Shown here in pieces: positions 16,376 to 25,042 of a DNA stretch of 64,000 bases. The position numbers were made by a program, and so were the translations under genes. This DNA is from Nocardia jejuensis NBRC 103114 (lineage in GTDB: Bacteria; Actinomycetota; Actinomycetes; Mycobacteriales; Mycobacteriaceae), in the NCBI RefSeq assembly GCF_001613145.1, contig NZ_BDBU01000035.1:91152-155151 (forward strand), given 5' to 3'. How positions within the stretch are numbered: the first letter of the stretch is position 1; each line of letters begins with the position of its first letter. The notes beneath the pieces were generated by a model. It did not search any database and had not been told where the DNA came from. It was given only the letters and a program-made list of their open reading frames with translations.

Positions 16376-17974
16376 ATGGCCTCGCATGTCGAATCCTCCG
16401 CACCACAGCCCGGTTTCCCCCGTAGCGCCTTCTCCCGGCGCACCCTGCTGCGCGCCTCCGCCGCCGGAGTGGCGGTCGCACCCGGCCTGGTCGCCTGCTC
16501 CACCGACAGCGGTCCCGCGATCGTCCGCGAACGCCCGAAGCTGACGCACGGCATCGCCGTCGGCGACCCGCGCGGCGACGGCGCGCTCATCTGGGCCCGT
16601 TCGGACAGCCCCGCCACGCTCGTCGTCGAGACCGCCGCCACCGAATCGTTCAAGGACGCCAAGCGTTTCCGAGGCCCGCTGCTCACGCCCGACACCGACG
16701 GCACCGGCCGGGTCCGGGTCAACGGCCTGCCCGCGAACAGCCAGGTGCACTACCGCGTCACGCTGGAGGGCGAGGGCGGCGCGATCTCCGAACCACTCAC
16801 CGGCGTCTTCCGCACCGTGCCCGATACCGCCTCGGACATCAAGCTGCTGTGGTCCGGCGACGTGGTCGGCCAGGGCTACGGCATCAACCCGGATCTCGGC
16901 GGCATGAAGATCTTCTCCGCCATGGCGGCCCGCGACCCGCACCTGTTCATCCACTCGGGCGACTCCATCTACGCCGACGGCCCGCTGAAGGAATCGCTCA
17001 CCCTGCCGGACGGCCGCATCTGGCGCAATACCGTGTCCGAGGCCAAAAGCGCTGTGGCGCAGACGCTCGATCAGTTCCGCGGCAACTACGCCTACAACCT
17101 GACCGACCAGAACTATCTGCGCTTCAACGCCTCGGTGGCGCAGATCGCGCAGTGGGACGACCACGAGACGGTCAACAACTGGTACCCCGGCGGTCTGGTC
17201 GCCGCGACCAAGGGCTACTCCGAGCGCAGCATGGACACCCTGGCCGTGCGCTCCTGGCAGGCCTTCCACGAGTGGATGCCGGTGGAGCCCACCGAAGCCG
17301 TCGACGGCCGCCTGTACCGCAAGGTCTCCTACGGCCCGCTGCTGGACGTCTTCGTGCTCGACATGCGCACCTACAAGGACGCCAACGACGAGAACGTCTC
17401 GCCGAACGGCCGCATCTTCGGCCCGGCCCAAACCCGGTGGCTGATCGACGGATTGAGGGACTCCACCGCGACCTGGAAGATCGTCGCCAACGATCTGCCG
17501 CTCGGCCTGGTGGTCAAGGACGGCGAGCAACCCGACCGCTCGGCCTTCGAGGGCCCGGCCAACGGCGACAACGGCGCACCGTCGGGCCGCGAGAGCGAAG
17601 TGGCCGCGGTGCTCGGTTCGATCAAGGCGAACAAGGTCACGGGCGTCGTCTGGCTGACCGCGGACGTGCACTACACAGCCGCGCATCATTACTCCCCCAA
17701 CCGTGCCGCCTTCCAGGATTTCGACGAATTCTGGGAATTCGTGTCAGGCCCCCTCAACGCCGGTGCGTTCGGCCCCAACCCCCTGGACGGAACGTTCGGC
17801 CCGGAAGCGGTTTTCGTGCACGCGCCGCCCACGCAGAACGCATCGCCGCTGGATGGCGCCTACCAGCATTTCGGGGAGGTGCTCATCGACGGGAAGTCCC
17901 GGGAACTCACGGTGAACCTGTGTGACGCGAGTGGAAAGACGCTGTTCACGCAGCGTCTCACCCCCGCTCACTGA
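16376..17974 (+). CDS. PhoD-like alkaline phosphatase, exported
   Basis: 532 residues from the ATG at 16376 (16361 is possible). The N-terminus carries a Tat signal (SRRTLLRASAAG) followed by APGLVACS, so it may also be lipidated. An N-terminal beta domain (THGIAVGDPRGDGALIWARSD) precedes the metallophosphatase core with SGDSIYADG, WDDHETVNNW, VLDMRTYKD, and TADVHYTAAHHY near the end, the PhoD metal-binding pattern. It would hydrolyse phosphate mono- or diesters outside the membrane. It stands alone between divergent and tandem neighbours; a phosphate-starvation control site was not identified. Confidence 0.9.
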   Translation: MASHVESSAPQPGFPRSAFSRRTLLRASAAGVAVAPGLVACSTDSGPAIVRERPKLTHGIAVGDPRGDGALIWARSDSPATLVVETAATESFKDAKRFRGPLLTPDTDGTGRVRVNGLPANSQVHYRVTLEGEGGAISEPLTGVFRTVPDTASDIKLLWSGDVVGQGYGINPDLGGMKIFSAMAARDPHLFIHSGDSIYADGPLKESLTLPDGRIWRNTVSEAKSAVAQTLDQFRGNYAYNLTDQNYLRFNASVAQIAQWDDHETVNNWYPGGLVAATKGYSERSMDTLAVRSWQAFHEWMPVEPTEAVDGRLYRKVSYGPLLDVFVLDMRTYKDANDENVSPNGRIFGPAQTRWLIDGLRDSTATWKIVANDLPLGLVVKDGEQPDRSAFEGPANGDNGAPSGRESEVAAVLGSIKANKVTGVVWLTADVHYTAAHHYSPNRAAFQDFDEFWEFVSGPLNAGAFGPNPLDGTFGPEAVFVHAPPTQNASPLDGAYQHFGEVLIDGKSRELTVNLCDASGKTLFTQRLTPAH

Positions 17975-18028
17975 GACGCTTGTCCAACTACGAGCACAAT
18001 ACGCTCGGTTGTGGTTAGCTGTGGCGTC

Positions 18029-19288
18029 ATGAGCACGCCCGTCTCCACCCCTCATGACGAATTCCTGCCGCGCGATACCGCGGATGTGGTTCGCACCGTG
18101 CGGGATTCACGCAAACTCACGAAGCAGCTGATCATCCGGGGTGGGGAACGGCCGGACGACGAGCTCGCGCTGCCCGATCAGGGCACCGCGCTGTCCATGC
18201 GCAAGATGAACCGCGTGCAGGTTGTCGACGCGGATGCTCGCACGGTGCGCGTGCAGGCGGGGGCGCGCCTATCCGACATCGACCGCACGCTCGGCGCGCA
18301 CGGCCTCGGGCTGCCGATCGTCGGCGACCACCGCGACATCACGGCGGGCGGCTTCGCGGCGGTGGGTGGACTGTCCGCGGCCTCGCACCGCTTCGGCATG
18401 TTCGCCGACAATGTGGTGGAGCTCGAATACGTCGATCAGGACGGGCGTTTCGGCACCTGCGGTCGTGATCATCACACCGCGCGGTTCCGCAAGATCCTGG
18501 GCGGCGGCGGGCGCACCGGCATCATCACCGCGCTCACGCTGGAGGTGACCGATGTGGACAAGGACCGCACCTGGCTCACCACCGACGCGCACCGCTTCCT
18601 GGACTTCGACACCTGGGTGGAGCACTCGCACAAGGCGATCCAGTCTCCCGGCGACGCCATGCTCCAGGTCGGCCGGTGGGTCGACACCGCACCGCTGAAG
18701 GTGGCGCGCCCGGTCGGCACTGGCCACGTGCAGCTGGGCACCGTGCGCTTCGGCCAGTGGTCGAGCCTGCACCCCACCGCGCCCAATCTCTCGCTGCGCG
18801 CCCGTCGCGAGGTCGGCGCACGCGCTCGAAAGTCCCTGGGCGCCATCGCCGCCTCGGCGGGCGGCCGCGCCGGTATGCCGGTCCGCAATGCCGCCGCGGG
18901 CGCGCTCATGTTCGCTCCGAAGGTGCTGACGCTGCGGGACGCGGAGTACCTGGCCGATACCGTGATCAGCTCCTCCGAGCGCGGACCCGCCTACCGCATA
19001 TCGCTTTTCGCACCGCTGGCCAACTACGCGCGGGTCTTCCACGGCCTGCACGATCTGTTCTCCGGGCACCGCGAACGCACCGGCTGCTTCACCGTCATCT
19101 CGGCCATGACCTATGGCGTGCGGTCCCGCTACCTGCGTGAACTCGACAGCACGGACCACGGTTTCATCACCTTCACCTGCCGTCTGCGGCCGGCCGCGCT
19201 GCCCTCGGAACTGTTGCGGGACATCGTGTCCTCGATCGACGAGATCTGCGTCGCGGAACACGCGCGGCGTTATGACCCCACCGATTAG
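18029..19288 (+). CDS. FAD-binding oxidoreductase (PCMH/VAO type)
   Basis: 419 residues from the ATG at 18029. The PCMH-type FAD domain is seen in LIIRGGERPDD, TVRVQAGARLSDIDRTL, GLPIVGDHRDITAGGFAAVGGLSAASHRFG and GGGGRTGIITALTLEV. No His for covalent flavin attachment stands out. The C-terminal half is family-specific and not recognised. Members oxidise alcohols, sugars or lactones; DprE1-like and D-lactate-type enzymes share the fold, but no specific match is visible. The next gene, an SDR-like protein, starts 115 bp downstream on the same strand. Confidence 0.75.
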   Translation: MSTPVSTPHDEFLPRDTADVVRTVRDSRKLTKQLIIRGGERPDDELALPDQGTALSMRKMNRVQVVDADARTVRVQAGARLSDIDRTLGAHGLGLPIVGDHRDITAGGFAAVGGLSAASHRFGMFADNVVELEYVDQDGRFGTCGRDHHTARFRKILGGGGRTGIITALTLEVTDVDKDRTWLTTDAHRFLDFDTWVEHSHKAIQSPGDAMLQVGRWVDTAPLKVARPVGTGHVQLGTVRFGQWSSLHPTAPNLSLRARREVGARARKSLGAIAASAGGRAGMPVRNAAAGALMFAPKVLTLRDAEYLADTVISSSERGPAYRISLFAPLANYARVFHGLHDLFSGHRERTGCFTVISAMTYGVRSRYLRELDSTDHGFITFTCRLRPAALPSELLRDIVSSIDEICVAEHARRYDPTD

Positions 19289-19403
19289 AATGTGTTCCGC
19301 CGCACCTCCAGCAACCGGTTAGCAGCCGGCGCGGGTGCGGCGGTATCGGCACTGTCGGCGGGGTGCCGGTGCATGGTTCAGCCCGTTCTCACCGAAGGTT
19401 GCC

Positions 19404-20213
19404 ATGATCGAATTCCGTGCTGCCCGCCGTCCCCGCACCGCCGCCGACGCCCTCACCGGCAAACGGGTCGTCGTCACCGACGCCTGTTCCGAGATAGGCC
19501 GCGCCACCGCCCGATTACTCGCCTTCCACGGCGCGGAAGTGATCATGGTGGCGCGCAGTGGAAGTCAACTCGTCGACGAGTGCGCCGCCATTGTCGAATC
19601 CGGCGCTCGCGCCCACTGGTACCGCTGCGACGTCTCCGCCCTGGGCGATGTCGATCAGCTGGTCGAATGGCTGCTCACCGAATTCGACAGCATCGACGTC
19701 CTGGTCAACAATGCCGGACGCCCCACCCGCCGGCCCATCCTGCAGACCCTGGACCGCTTCAGCGACTACCAGCGCACGATGGCGGCCAATTTCTTCGGGC
19801 CACTGCGCCTGACCCTGGGCCTACTACCCGCGATGCTCGCGGGCGGATCCGGACACGTGGTCAACGTCGGGCCGTGGAATCTCACCACCGCCGCGGCCCC
19901 CGATTTCGCGTCCTATGCCAGCTCGCAGGCGGCGTGGACCACCTTCGGCCAGTGCGCCGACGCGGAACTCTCACCCCGTGGCATCCATGTGACGACCGTG
20001 CACTATCCGGCCGTGCGCATGAATCCCGCTGCCCCCGTGCATGCCTCGGCCTCGAGGTTCACCGAGCAGCCGATGCTCACCGCGGAGGAGGCGGCCGGGT
20101 GGATCGAGACGGCGATCCGCACCAGACCCAGCCGGTCCCAGCGATTCCCGCGCGCACTGCTCGGCCTCGGCTCGCCGCGCACGACCAGGCTCAAACACGC
20201 CCTGGGCATCTGA
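19404..20213 (+). CDS. SDR-like protein with degenerate active site
   Basis: 269 residues from the ATG at 19404, with GAAGG upstream. The fold is clearly SDR (VVVTDACSEIGRATARLL, DVLVNNAG, AANFFGPLRLTLGLLPAML, LSPRGIHVTTVHYP), but key residues differ: the glycine motif is TDACSEIG instead of TGxxxGIG, the usual catalytic Ser region reads NVGPWN, and the Tyr-Lys pair is YASSQ, with Gln for Lys. It may be a non-catalytic, nucleotide-free binding protein or use altered chemistry. It sits between a FAD oxidoreductase and the convergent cytochrome oxidase genes. Confidence 0.8.
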   Translation: MIEFRAARRPRTAADALTGKRVVVTDACSEIGRATARLLAFHGAEVIMVARSGSQLVDECAAIVESGARAHWYRCDVSALGDVDQLVEWLLTEFDSIDVLVNNAGRPTRRPILQTLDRFSDYQRTMAANFFGPLRLTLGLLPAMLAGGSGHVVNVGPWNLTTAAAPDFASYASSQAAWTTFGQCADAELSPRGIHVTTVHYPAVRMNPAAPVHASASRFTEQPMLTAEEAAGWIETAIRTRPSRSQRFPRALLGLGSPRTTRLKHALGI

Positions 20214-20230
20214 ATCCCTGAAAAACAAAG

Positions 20231-20254
20231 CGCCCCCTGGAGATCCAGGGGGCG
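20231..20254. terminator. Bidirectional hairpin between SDR-like gene and ctaF
   Basis: Perfect 10-bp stem (20231-20240 with 20245-20254) and a 4-nt loop, with an A-rich run (AAAAACAAAG) on its left that would be U-rich in the minus-strand transcript of ctaF. Confidence 0.85.
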
Positions 20255-20277
20255 TCTGTCGGTTTGCTCAGTTCAGC

Positions 20278-20694
20278 TCAGTGCTTTTCCGGGCCGAGGT
20301 GGTACTCGAACACCAGACCGCCTGCGGCGATCAGGATGCACACCACGCCGATCGCGATCAGCCAGTACTGGAAGAACGCGAAGCCGAGGGCGGCGATGGA
20401 GCCCGCGCCGGCCAGCAGGATGGGCCAGAACGAACCGGGCGAGAAGAAGCCCAGGTCGCCCGCGCCGTCCACGATCTCGGCCTCTTCGTAGTCTTCCGGA
20501 CGCAGGTCCAGTCGACGGGCGACAAAGCGGAAGTAGGTGGCCACGATCAGCGCCAGGCCCGCCGACAGCACGATGGCGGTGGTTCCCGCCCACTCGACGC
20601 CGGTGCGCGACTTGGCAGTGAAGTAGCCGTAGATCACCGCAACGATCACGAAGAAGACCGTGATCAGTTCGAAGATGCGAGCTTCGACCTTCAT
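20278..20694 (-). CDS. ctaF: Cytochrome c oxidase subunit 4
   Basis: 138 residues with four hydrophobic segments: FELITVFFVIVAVIYGYF, TTAIVLSAGLALIVATYF, FWPILLAGAGSIAALGFAFF and WLIAIGVVCILIAAGG. The FRFVARRLDLRPEDYEEAEI loop and the SPGSFWPIL motif are typical of the actinobacterial CtaF subunit of the aa3 oxidase. It works in the membrane within the bc1-aa3 supercomplex. It is 13 bases downstream of ctaC and surely co-transcribed; a strong terminator follows. Confidence 0.93.
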   Translation of the reverse strand: MKVEARIFELITVFFVIVAVIYGYFTAKSRTGVEWAGTTAIVLSAGLALIVATYFRFVARRLDLRPEDYEEAEIVDGAGDLGFFSPGSFWPILLAGAGSIAALGFAFFQYWLIAIGVVCILIAAGGLVFEYHLGPEKH

Positions 20695-20707
20695 GTCAGT
20701 TCAATCC

Positions 20708-21805
20708 TCACTTGACTTCCGAGAGCCCCGCACCGCGGGCTGCCCGGTCGGTGTTGAACGGCTTGGTGGTCACCGACACCGGCGACTCGCCGATGCTCTC
20801 CAGCGCGGCGGCGTTGGTCATGCCGGCCTGGCGCGCCTTCACGTACTTCTCGAAGTTCTCCGGCGTGACCGCGCGGACCTCGAAGTTCATCATCGAGTGG
20901 AAGGTGCCGCACATCTCGGCGCAACGGCCGACGAACGCGCCTTCCTTGTCGATCGCGGGGATCTGGAAGACATTGTCCGAATTGTTCTGCTTCGGGTTCG
21001 GCATGACGTCGCGCTTGAACAGGAACTCCGGCACCCAGAAGGAGTGGATGACGTCGGCCGCGGCCAGCTGGAACTCGATCCGCTTACCGGTCGGCAGGAC
21101 CAGCACCGGGATCTCGTTCGACGTGCCGATGGTCTCGACGGTGTCGTAGTTCAGGTACGAGATGTCGTTGGCCGGCAGACCGTTGTTCGGGCCCGGCTGC
21201 GGGTGCCCGTCCTCGGTACGCTCGGCGTACTCTTCCTTGATCTGCGCGTTCATGTCCTGACGGACGTGATCCACGCCGTCGAACTGGAACCCGCCGTTCT
21301 TGAAGTCGACCTTCTGGTAGCCGAACTTCCAGTTCCACTGGAACGCGGTCACATCGACCACGACGTCCGGGTTGTCGACCTTCTCCTGCACGAAGTTCTG
21401 CACGACGATCGTGAAGTAGAACAGCACCGCGATGATCACGAACGGAATCGCCGTGTAGCTCAGCTCCAGCGGCACGTTGTAACCGGTCTGGCGCGGGAAC
21501 TCGGGGGAATTGGGCCGCTTGCGGTGGAAGATGATGGTCCAGAAGGTCAGACCCCACACCAGCACGCCCATCGCCAGCGCGGCGATGACGGACCAGGTCC
21601 ACAGCTCTCGCATCCGGGTGGCGGACTCGGTGACACCCGAGGGCCATCCGAACCGAAGCACCTCGTTGTCGATCGAGCAGCCGGAGACGAGCAGAGCGGT
21701 CGTCCCCAAGGACACCGCCAGCCCGGCCCGCCGAAGGATGCGGCCCTGCCGACCCTGGGCGGGTCGTGCCCCTATCGCTTCGCTCGCCTGTTGCGCCACG
21801 CTCAA
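20708..21805 (-). CDS. ctaC: Cytochrome c oxidase subunit 2
   Basis: 365 residues. A lipoprotein signal ends at LLVSGCS (Cys43). Two transmembrane helices follow (LWTWSVIAALAMGVLVWGLTFW and ELSYTAIPFVIIAVLFYFTI), then the periplasmic cupredoxin domain with FQWNWKF, SFWVPEF and the CuA ligand set GRCAEMCGTFHSMM. It accepts electrons from the cytochrome bc1 complex and passes them to the aa3 core. The loop of ~50 residues between the strands (RQDMNAQIKEEYAERTEDGHP) is the mycolata-type insertion. It is divergent from asnB, as in M. tuberculosis. Confidence 0.95.
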   Translation of the reverse strand: MSVAQQASEAIGARPAQGRQGRILRRAGLAVSLGTTALLVSGCSIDNEVLRFGWPSGVTESATRMRELWTWSVIAALAMGVLVWGLTFWTIIFHRKRPNSPEFPRQTGYNVPLELSYTAIPFVIIAVLFYFTIVVQNFVQEKVDNPDVVVDVTAFQWNWKFGYQKVDFKNGGFQFDGVDHVRQDMNAQIKEEYAERTEDGHPQPGPNNGLPANDISYLNYDTVETIGTSNEIPVLVLPTGKRIEFQLAAADVIHSFWVPEFLFKRDVMPNPKQNNSDNVFQIPAIDKEGAFVGRCAEMCGTFHSMMNFEVRAVTPENFEKYVKARQAGMTNAAALESIGESPVSVTTKPFNTDRAARGAGLSEVK

Positions 21806-22265
21806 CGCCTTCCTGGTCGTCTATCCGACTCAGCGCCACCCGGACTCCCTTCCGCCGGGTGACACAAATTCAGCACGTTAGGGAGCCCCTGGGACGACCG
21901 CGCACAACGCACGACCGACCCCGGGAGTTCCCGAGTACTACGCAGCGTAGACCAAACCGGCGCCCGCTTTGTGATCGGGTCGCATTCGACACGGCGTTGA
22001 TTCGCCCTCCGCTGCTACGGGCCGTTTCGCGGCCCGGCACGGTCGAATCTTCCCTCCTCCGCTCCTGGGCCGCGCTCCCCCGCGCCATCGGTGCGGAAGC
22101 GGGCCGGGCCGCGAAACCTGAGGCGTCTCAACGCGCGGGATCACGGGCAGCCGACCGCGGCGGCGCACGGCGCCCCGGTGCGGCATACTCTGGCAGTAAG
22201 TTTCGCCTCCCGCGCACCGCGGTGGTGCGCACATCCTTGACTCCGGAAACGAGGTTCTGCCCGCA
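21806..22265. other. Divergent ctaC/asnB intergenic region
   Basis: 460 bp with no credible gene. It must hold both promoters. Near asnB, CATACT at 22181-22186 could be a -10 element; no clear -35 or operator was found. I see no RNA gene or riboswitch in it. Confidence 0.4.
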
Positions 22266-24293
22266 GTGTGTGGACTGCTCGGATTTCTGACATCTGACAC
22301 GGCTTCGACTCAGGATGGGCGGACCGTCGAGACCACCGCGGCACAGGTTTACGAGGCGCTGCACTGCCAGCGCCACCGTGGGCCCGACGAGCGCGGCACC
22401 TGGAACGACGACCGCATGATCTTCGGCTTCAACCGGCTGTCGATCATCGACATCGAGCACTCGCATCAGCCGCTGCGCTGGGGGCCGCCGGAGAACCCGG
22501 AACGGTACGCGCTCACCTTCAACGGGGAGATCTACAACTACCTCGAACTGCGCGAGGAACTCCAGGCCGAGCACGGCGCGGAATTCGGTGACGCGCCCAT
22601 GTTCCGCACCGAGGGCGACTCCGAGACCATCGTCGCGGCCTTCCACTACTGGGGCGCCAAGGCCCCCAGCCGGTTGCGCGGCATGTTCGCGTTCGCGGTG
22701 TGGGACACCGAGCTGCACAAGCTGTTCATCGCGCGTGACCCGTTCGGCATCAAGCCGCTCTTCCTGGCCACCGGCGCGACCGGCACCGCCTTCGCCAGCG
22801 AGAAGAAGAGCCTGCTGGAACTGCTTCCGGAGCTGAGCCTTTCGGACGCGCTGGATCCGCGGGCGCTCGAGCACTACACGGTCCTGCAGTACGTGCCCGA
22901 GGCCGAGACGCTGCACAAGGACATCCGCCGGCTCGAATCCGGTTGCTACGCCTGGATCACGCCCGGCACCGCTCCGCGCGTCACCCGCTACTTCGATCCG
23001 CAGTTCCGCGTGGTGCCCTTCGGCAAGCCGGACGACGTCACCGCGCACACCCCGACCACCAAGCCGCGCCCGGCCGCCCAGCGCCCGAACACCCCGGCCA
23101 ACCGGTACCGGGAAATCGCCGAGGCGCTGGAGGATTCGGTCGCCAAGCACATGCGCGCGGATGTCACCGTCGGCGCGTTCCTGTCCGGCGGCATCGACTC
23201 CACCGCGATCGCGGCGCTGGCCATCCGGCACAACCCGAACCTGCTGACCTTCACCTCGGCATTCGAGCGCGAGGGGTACTCGGAGGCCGATGTGGCCGCC
23301 GAGACCGCCGAGGCCATCGGCGCGAAGCACTTCATCCGCATGGTCAGCCCCGAGGAGTACGCGGCCTCGATCCCCGAGATCGTCTGGTACCTGGACGAAC
23401 CCGTGGCCGACCCGGCATTGGTGCCGCTGTACTTCGTGGCCAAGGAAGCCCGCAAGCACGTCAAGGTGGTGCTGTCCGGTGAGGGCTCCGACGAGCTCTT
23501 CGGCGGGTACACCATCTATCGGGAGCCGTTGTCGCTCAAGCCGTTCGAATACCTGCCCAAGGGCGTGCGCAAGCTCGCGGGCAAGCTGTCCGAGCGGATT
23601 CCCGAGGGCACCCGCGGCAAGAGCCTGCTGCAGCGCGGCTCGCTCACCCTCGAGGACCGCTACTACGGCAATGCCCGCAGCTTCAGCGACGCCCAATTGC
23701 GTTCGGTGCTGCGCGATTTCCGCCCCGAGTGGACGCATCAGGACGTGACCGGCCCGATCTACGCCATGCAGGGCCGGGACTGGGATCCGGTCGCGCGCAT
23801 GCAGCATCTGGACCTGTTCACCTGGCTGCGCGGCGACATCCTGGTCAAGGCCGACAAGATGACGATGGCCAATTCGCTGGAACTGCGCGTGCCGTTCCTG
23901 GATCCCGAGGTCTTCAAGGTCGCGGAGAAGATCCCGTTCGAGCAGAAGATCACCAAGGAGACCACCAAGTACGCGCTGCGTCAGGCGCTCGAGGGCATCG
24001 TGCCCGCGCACGTCCTGCACCGCCCCAAGCTGGGTTTCCCGGTGCCGCTGCGGCACTGGCTGCGCGGACCGGAACTGTACGACTGGGCACGCGCCCAGAT
24101 CACCGAGTCCGGCACCGATCACCTGCTGAACAAGTCGGCCGTGCTGGCCATGCTCGAGGCGCACCGCACCGGGCCGGTCGACCACAGCCGCCGTCTGTGG
24201 ACGCTGATCATCTTCATGATCTGGCACGGCATCTTCGTCGAAGAGCGGATCAAGCCGGAGATCCAGGAGCCGGTGTACCCGGTCAGCCTCTGA
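22266..24293 (+). CDS. asnB: Asparagine synthetase, glutamine-hydrolysing
   Basis: 675 residues from a GTG at 22266, which places the catalytic Cys directly after the start (M-CGLLGF), as needed for the N-terminal nucleophile glutaminase. Other glutaminase residues: RHRGPDERG, RLSIIDI, FNGEIYNY and the EGDSETI region. The synthetase domain has the PP-loop AFLSGGIDSTAIAAL, LDEPVADPA and SGEGSDELFGGY. The length of 675 and the ~45-residue Pro/Thr-rich insertion between the domains match the mycobacterial form. It is divergent from ctaC; in mycobacteria this enzyme also matters for amidation of cell-wall precursors or stress tolerance, a role I do not claim here. Confidence 0.93.
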   Translation: MCGLLGFLTSDTASTQDGRTVETTAAQVYEALHCQRHRGPDERGTWNDDRMIFGFNRLSIIDIEHSHQPLRWGPPENPERYALTFNGEIYNYLELREELQAEHGAEFGDAPMFRTEGDSETIVAAFHYWGAKAPSRLRGMFAFAVWDTELHKLFIARDPFGIKPLFLATGATGTAFASEKKSLLELLPELSLSDALDPRALEHYTVLQYVPEAETLHKDIRRLESGCYAWITPGTAPRVTRYFDPQFRVVPFGKPDDVTAHTPTTKPRPAAQRPNTPANRYREIAEALEDSVAKHMRADVTVGAFLSGGIDSTAIAALAIRHNPNLLTFTSAFEREGYSEADVAAETAEAIGAKHFIRMVSPEEYAASIPEIVWYLDEPVADPALVPLYFVAKEARKHVKVVLSGEGSDELFGGYTIYREPLSLKPFEYLPKGVRKLAGKLSERIPEGTRGKSLLQRGSLTLEDRYYGNARSFSDAQLRSVLRDFRPEWTHQDVTGPIYAMQGRDWDPVARMQHLDLFTWLRGDILVKADKMTMANSLELRVPFLDPEVFKVAEKIPFEQKITKETTKYALRQALEGIVPAHVLHRPKLGFPVPLRHWLRGPELYDWARAQITESGTDHLLNKSAVLAMLEAHRTGPVDHSRRLWTLIIFMIWHGIFVEERIKPEIQEPVYPVSL

Positions 24294-24307
24294 GCCGAGT
24301 GTTCCCG

Positions 24308-24343
24308 AGCGGGAGTGTCCCCGAGTTCGCCGACACTCCCGCT
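24308..24343 (+). terminator. Terminator of asnB
   Basis: Perfect 12-bp stem (24308-24319 with 24332-24343), 12-nt loop, 15 bases after the asnB stop and followed by a short T run. Confidence 0.8.
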
Positions 24344-24411
24344 TTGCCGTTGACACGCTGTGTCGCCGCCGGGTGGGAATACCGTCCACGCCCGGGTGCT
24401 TGCATGGGGGC

Positions 24412-24939
24412 ATGACAACTGCCGATTTGTTGGTTGACGGGTTCGGGCGGGTCAACGAGAACGTGCACGGCGCGGTCGAGGGGCTGACCCCGCAGGAGCT
24501 GGGAGTTCAACTCGAAGCCGGGGCGAATTCGATCGCCTGGCTGGTGTGGCATCTGACCCGGGTGCAGGACGATCACATCGCCGATGTCGCCGGATTCGAA
24601 CAGGCCTGGACGGCGCAGGGCTGGGCGAAGCGGTTCGAGCTGCCGTTTGACGACGCCGCCACCGGGTACGGCCATGAGGCGGCGGATGTCGCTGCACTGG
24701 ACGGGGTTTCGGCGGAACTCCTGCTGGGCTACCACGACGCGGTGCACGCGCAGACCCTCGAGTACGTATCGGGACTGGTCGACGCGGACCTGCCCCGGAT
24801 CGTGGACACCCGATGGGATCCGCCGGTGACGCTGGGTGTGCGCCTGATCAGCGTGCTTGACGACGATATCCAGCATTCCGGACAGGCGGCATTCGTTCGC
24901 GGAGTGCTGGCACGCCGGTCGCAGGGATCGACGATTTGA
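24412..24939 (+). CDS. DinB/DUF664-family four-helix protein
   Basis: 175 residues from the ATG at 24412. Helix-bundle layout with metal-ligand-like His in the expected places: SIAWLVWHLTRVQDDHIADVAG early, a middle YHDAVHAQTLEYV, and DDDIQHSGQAAFVRGVL at the end. These three positions form the DinB metal site. Actinobacterial relatives include thiol-dependent (mycothiol) S-transferases, but DUF664-type members are uncharacterised. It marks the left edge of the accessory block between asnB and the cobalamin genes. Confidence 0.8.
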   Translation: MTTADLLVDGFGRVNENVHGAVEGLTPQELGVQLEAGANSIAWLVWHLTRVQDDHIADVAGFEQAWTAQGWAKRFELPFDDAATGYGHEAADVAALDGVSAELLLGYHDAVHAQTLEYVSGLVDADLPRIVDTRWDPPVTLGVRLISVLDDDIQHSGQAAFVRGVLARRSQGSTI

Positions 24940-25042
24940 CGGATTTTCCTCTGCGGCTATTGTCGAGCCCGGGTTAGGGGGCTGGTTCGGGTGGCGTTCC
25001 CCGGCAACACCGTTCACCGACGCCCCCGGCAGGAGTCAGTAC

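Noticed and set aside
22128..24455. 775-residue open frame opposite asnB
   Set aside because: It is the antisense shadow of a strong asnB gene; composition (Arg, His, Gly, Val runs) and lack of motifs are typical of GC-rich antisense frames.
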